A stretch of 34,245 nt of DNA from DATCLS01 sp036563805 (GTDB lineage: Bacteria; Actinomycetota; Acidimicrobiia; Acidimicrobiales; VFJN01). The first letter of the stretch is position 1. Each line of letters starts with the position of its first letter. This document shows positions 33,070-34,245 of the stretch, piece after piece. Made by a program: the position numbers and the translations under genes. The notes under the pieces were generated by a model. That model had not been told where the DNA came from and searched no databases. It saw only the letters and a program-made list of their open reading frames with translations. The stretch covers positions 1 through 34,245 of the forward strand of contig DATCLS010000003.1 in assembly GCA_036563805.1 (NCBI GenBank), in the 5' to 3' direction.

Positions 33070-34006
33070 TGTTGTGTACCGGGAGGTTGGTGACGCGGCT
33101 GGCGGGTGGGCCGCCGATGGCGGTGTGGTGGCGGTGATGGTTGTAGCGGTGGAGCCAGGGTTCAAGGGCACGGGCCCGGGCTGTGTCTGAGGTCCAGAGC
33201 CGGGCGTAGGCCCACTCGTCGAGCAAGGTTCGGTTAAACCGCTCCGCCTTTCCGTTGGTCGCTGGCCGGTAGGGCCGGGTGCGGGTGTGGTCGATACCGA
33301 GTTCGGCGCACAGGTTCCGCCAGGGGATCGAGCGGTAGCCGTTGCCGTTGTCGGTGAGGATCCGCTCGATCGTGATGCCTTGGGTGGCGAACCAGGCGAC
33401 TGCCCGTTGGAGGAACGCGACGCAGTTGACAGTGTTCTCGATGCCGGCGAACTCGCTGTAGGCGAGGCGGGAGTAGGCGTCGATGGCGGTGTGGATGTGC
33501 GTGTAGCCGACCCGCTTGTGGAGCACCTCGGTGCGGCGACCATGGACGCGGTGGCCGCCCCCATCAGGGATCCGGGCCAGCTTCTTGACGTCGATGTGGA
33601 CCAGCTCGCCTGGACGGCTGGTCTCGATCCGGCGGATCACCCGCCCAGTGGGCCGGTCCATCCAATGCAGACGGTTCAGCCCATGACGGACAAGGACCCG
33701 GTGCACGGTCGACGGGGGGACACCGACGATGCCGGCCAAGCGCGCCGGGCCGAGCTTGCGGGCCTGCCGCAAGGCCACGATGCGCCGCTCGACGCGAGCC
33801 GGGGTCTGATGGGGGCAGCGGTGGGGCCGGCTGGAGCGGTCCTCCAACCCGGCCAGGCCCTCGTCGCGGTACCGGCGCCACCACTTGTGGGCGCACTGCC
33901 GCGACACGTTCATCGACTCCGCCGTCGCCGCGACCGTCATGCCGCCCTCGATCCGCCGGACCAGCTCCTGGCGACCCCACAGGGTCAACCGGGCGTTACG
34001 GTGCAT
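33065..34006 (-). CDS. IS481 family transposase
   Basis: This is a 313-residue DDE transposase, apparently intact. N-terminal HTH: MHRNARLTLWGRQELVRRIEGGMTVAATAESMNVSRQCAHKWWRRY in pieces, then DRSSRPHRCPHQTP. Catalytic core (rve): first Asp in LVHIDVKKLARI, second Asp in ERILTDNGNGY, Glu in ATNGKAERFNRTLLDEW. It ends HTAIGGPPASRVTNLPVHNT, the usual IS481 end. The ATG follows AGGAGG by 7 bases. The stop codon TAG (33067-33065) lies outside the element, in the duplicated target. A perfect 13-bp inverted repeat upstream can sequester the ribosome site. Confidence 0.95.
   Translation of the reverse strand: MHRNARLTLWGRQELVRRIEGGMTVAATAESMNVSRQCAHKWWRRYRDEGLAGLEDRSSRPHRCPHQTPARVERRIVALRQARKLGPARLAGIVGVPPSTVHRVLVRHGLNRLHWMDRPTGRVIRRIETSRPGELVHIDVKKLARIPDGGGHRVHGRRTEVLHKRVGYTHIHTAIDAYSRLAYSEFAGIENTVNCVAFLQRAVAWFATQGITIERILTDNGNGYRSIPWRNLCAELGIDHTRTRPYRPATNGKAERFNRTLLDEWAYARLWTSDTARARALEPWLHRYNHHRHHTAIGGPPASRVTNLPVHNT
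33070..33094 (+). repeat. Left terminal inverted repeat of the IS481 element
   Basis: This 25-bp end starts TGTTGTG and ends GTTGGTGAC; 21 of 25 bases match the right end. Confidence 0.85.
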
Positions 34007-34008
34007 TC

Positions 34009-34064
34009 GAGCCTCCTGGGCTGTGTGTTGCCGTTGAACAGCTCCACACTCGCCCAGGAGGCTC
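34009..34064 (-). promoter_or_regulatory. Hairpin that can sequester the transposase ribosome binding site
   Basis: A perfect 13-bp inverted repeat: GAGCCTCCTGGGC (34009-34021) and GCCCAGGAGGCTC (34052-34064), with a 30-base loop. In the transposase mRNA the second arm contains AGGAGG just before the ATG. Transcripts entering from outside the element would fold and hide it; a promoter inside the loop would escape. Known in other IS families as protection against readthrough expression. Confidence 0.55.
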
Positions 34065-34078
34065 ACCCGTCAGCGGAT

Positions 34079-34103
34079 GTCACCAACGTCCCAGGGCACA
34101 ACA
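34079..34103 (-). repeat. Right terminal inverted repeat of the IS481 element
   Basis: Reads TGTTGTGCCCTGGG... on the minus strand. It pairs with the left end and is followed by ACTAGG. Confidence 0.85.
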
Positions 34104-34109
34104 ACTAGG
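34104..34109. repeat. Target site duplication ACTAGG (right copy)
   Basis: Identical to 33064-33069 and consistent with the NCTAGN target of IS481-type elements. Confidence 0.85.
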
Positions 34110-34245
34110 GCCTGTCCTGTAAGTCGCGCGTGTGTTCGCTAGTGTCGCTCGCCTGTGGTTGGTCGGGGTGAGTTGACGGATGCGGCCTGGGCGCGGATCG
34201 AGCCTTTGTTGCCTGGTCACGGGGGTGGTCGGCGGTGGCGGGATC
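34108..34245 (+). mobile_element. Second insertion sequence, IS5-like, left end only (cut by window)
   Basis: Sequence beginning GGGCCTGTCCTGTAAG resembles the left inverted repeat of IS5-type elements. It is followed by a transposase start 45 bp later. The element continues past the window edge, so family and extent are tentative. Its left end directly abuts the IS481 target duplication. Confidence 0.5.
34155..34245 (+). CDS. IS5-like transposase, N-terminal fragment (partial)
   Basis: From GTG 34155: VVGRGELTDAAWARIEPLLPGH then GGGRRWRD. The pattern (E/D)LTDxxWxxIEPLLP ... GRRWRD is the N-terminus of IS5/IS427-type transposases (DUF4096-like). Only 30 codons are in the window. The open frame continues to the end. 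Known IS5 proteins are often split or frameshifted, which cannot be judged here. Confidence 0.75.
   Translation, partial: MVGRGELTDAAWARIEPLLPGHGGGRRWRD

Larger units (their letters stand above)
33070..34103. mobile_element. IS481 family insertion sequence, complete (1034 bp)
   Basis: The ends are imperfect inverted repeats matching at 21 of 25 positions: left TGTTGTGTACCGGGAGG..., right TGTTGTGCCCTGGGACG... read inward, both ending GTTGGTGAC. It is flanked by a 6-bp ACTAGG direct repeat. A single full-length transposase gene fills it. Intact ends, gene and duplication point to a recent insertion. It lies exactly at the cysQ stop codon. Confidence 0.92.

Overview
The window is about 34 kb of very GC-rich DNA with mycobacterial and actinomycete-type gene content. 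It has a multifunctional Kgd-type 2-oxoglutarate dehydrogenase, an F420-type luciferase-like oxidoreductase, a SigG-like ECF sigma factor, a cyclase/ATPase/LuxR regulator, a bPH6-type membrane protein and frequent GTG starts. Several genes carry a TANNNT box 6-9 bases before the start codon and no Shine-Dalgarno site, as in leaderless actinobacterial mRNAs. I infer a free-living actinobacterium, possibly of the Acidimicrobiia. No ribosomal RNA, tRNA or CRISPR array is visible.

Region 1 (47-6899, minus strand) is a probable five-gene operon, in transcription order: SDR oxidoreductase, lipoprotein substrate-binding protein (livK-like), ATPase (livG-like), one polypeptide fusing both permeases to the second ATPase (livH-livM-livF), and an F420-type LLM oxidoreductase. 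Two junctions are GTGA start/stop overlaps. Together they look like import and oxidation of an unidentified small organic acid or hydrophobic substrate.

Region 2 (7048-11436) holds a decayed SDR pseudogene, an AKR-MarR operon, a divergent PLP-dependent sugar 3-dehydrase-like enzyme whose catalytic lysine is replaced by histidine, and a two-domain VOC protein. The shared AKR/dehydrase promoter region carries four 15-bp tandem repeats running into a 16-bp dyad, a good candidate MarR operator. A strong hairpin closes the region.

Region 3 (11485-16863) has a six-ligand diiron ferritin-like protein, kgd, and a divergent 70-residue Sm-like protein.

Region 4 (16900-23219) is a regulatory island. 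A SigG-like sigma factor has lost most of its C-terminal NTF2/SnoaL domain, and a separate NTF2-like protein is encoded just upstream. A very large regulator with a degenerate cyclase domain is divergent from them. Almost the same 22-bp dyad lies before the sigma gene and in the NTF2/regulator divergent promoter. The ribosome-associated ABC-F protein EttA follows.

Region 5 (23290-29346) holds a DUF885 metallopeptidase-like protein, a PH-domain membrane protein, a Nudix hydrolase, a SnoaL-like protein with a MerR-type dyad at its start, and a divergent LysR/FAD-oxidase pair around a 16-bp dyad.

Region 6 (29443-34245) is a sulfate activation cluster (cysD-cysN-cysC, with divergent cysQ). It ends in an intact IS481-family element inserted exactly at the cysQ stop codon with a 6-bp ACTAGG duplication, followed at once by the start of a second, IS5-like element cut by the window edge.
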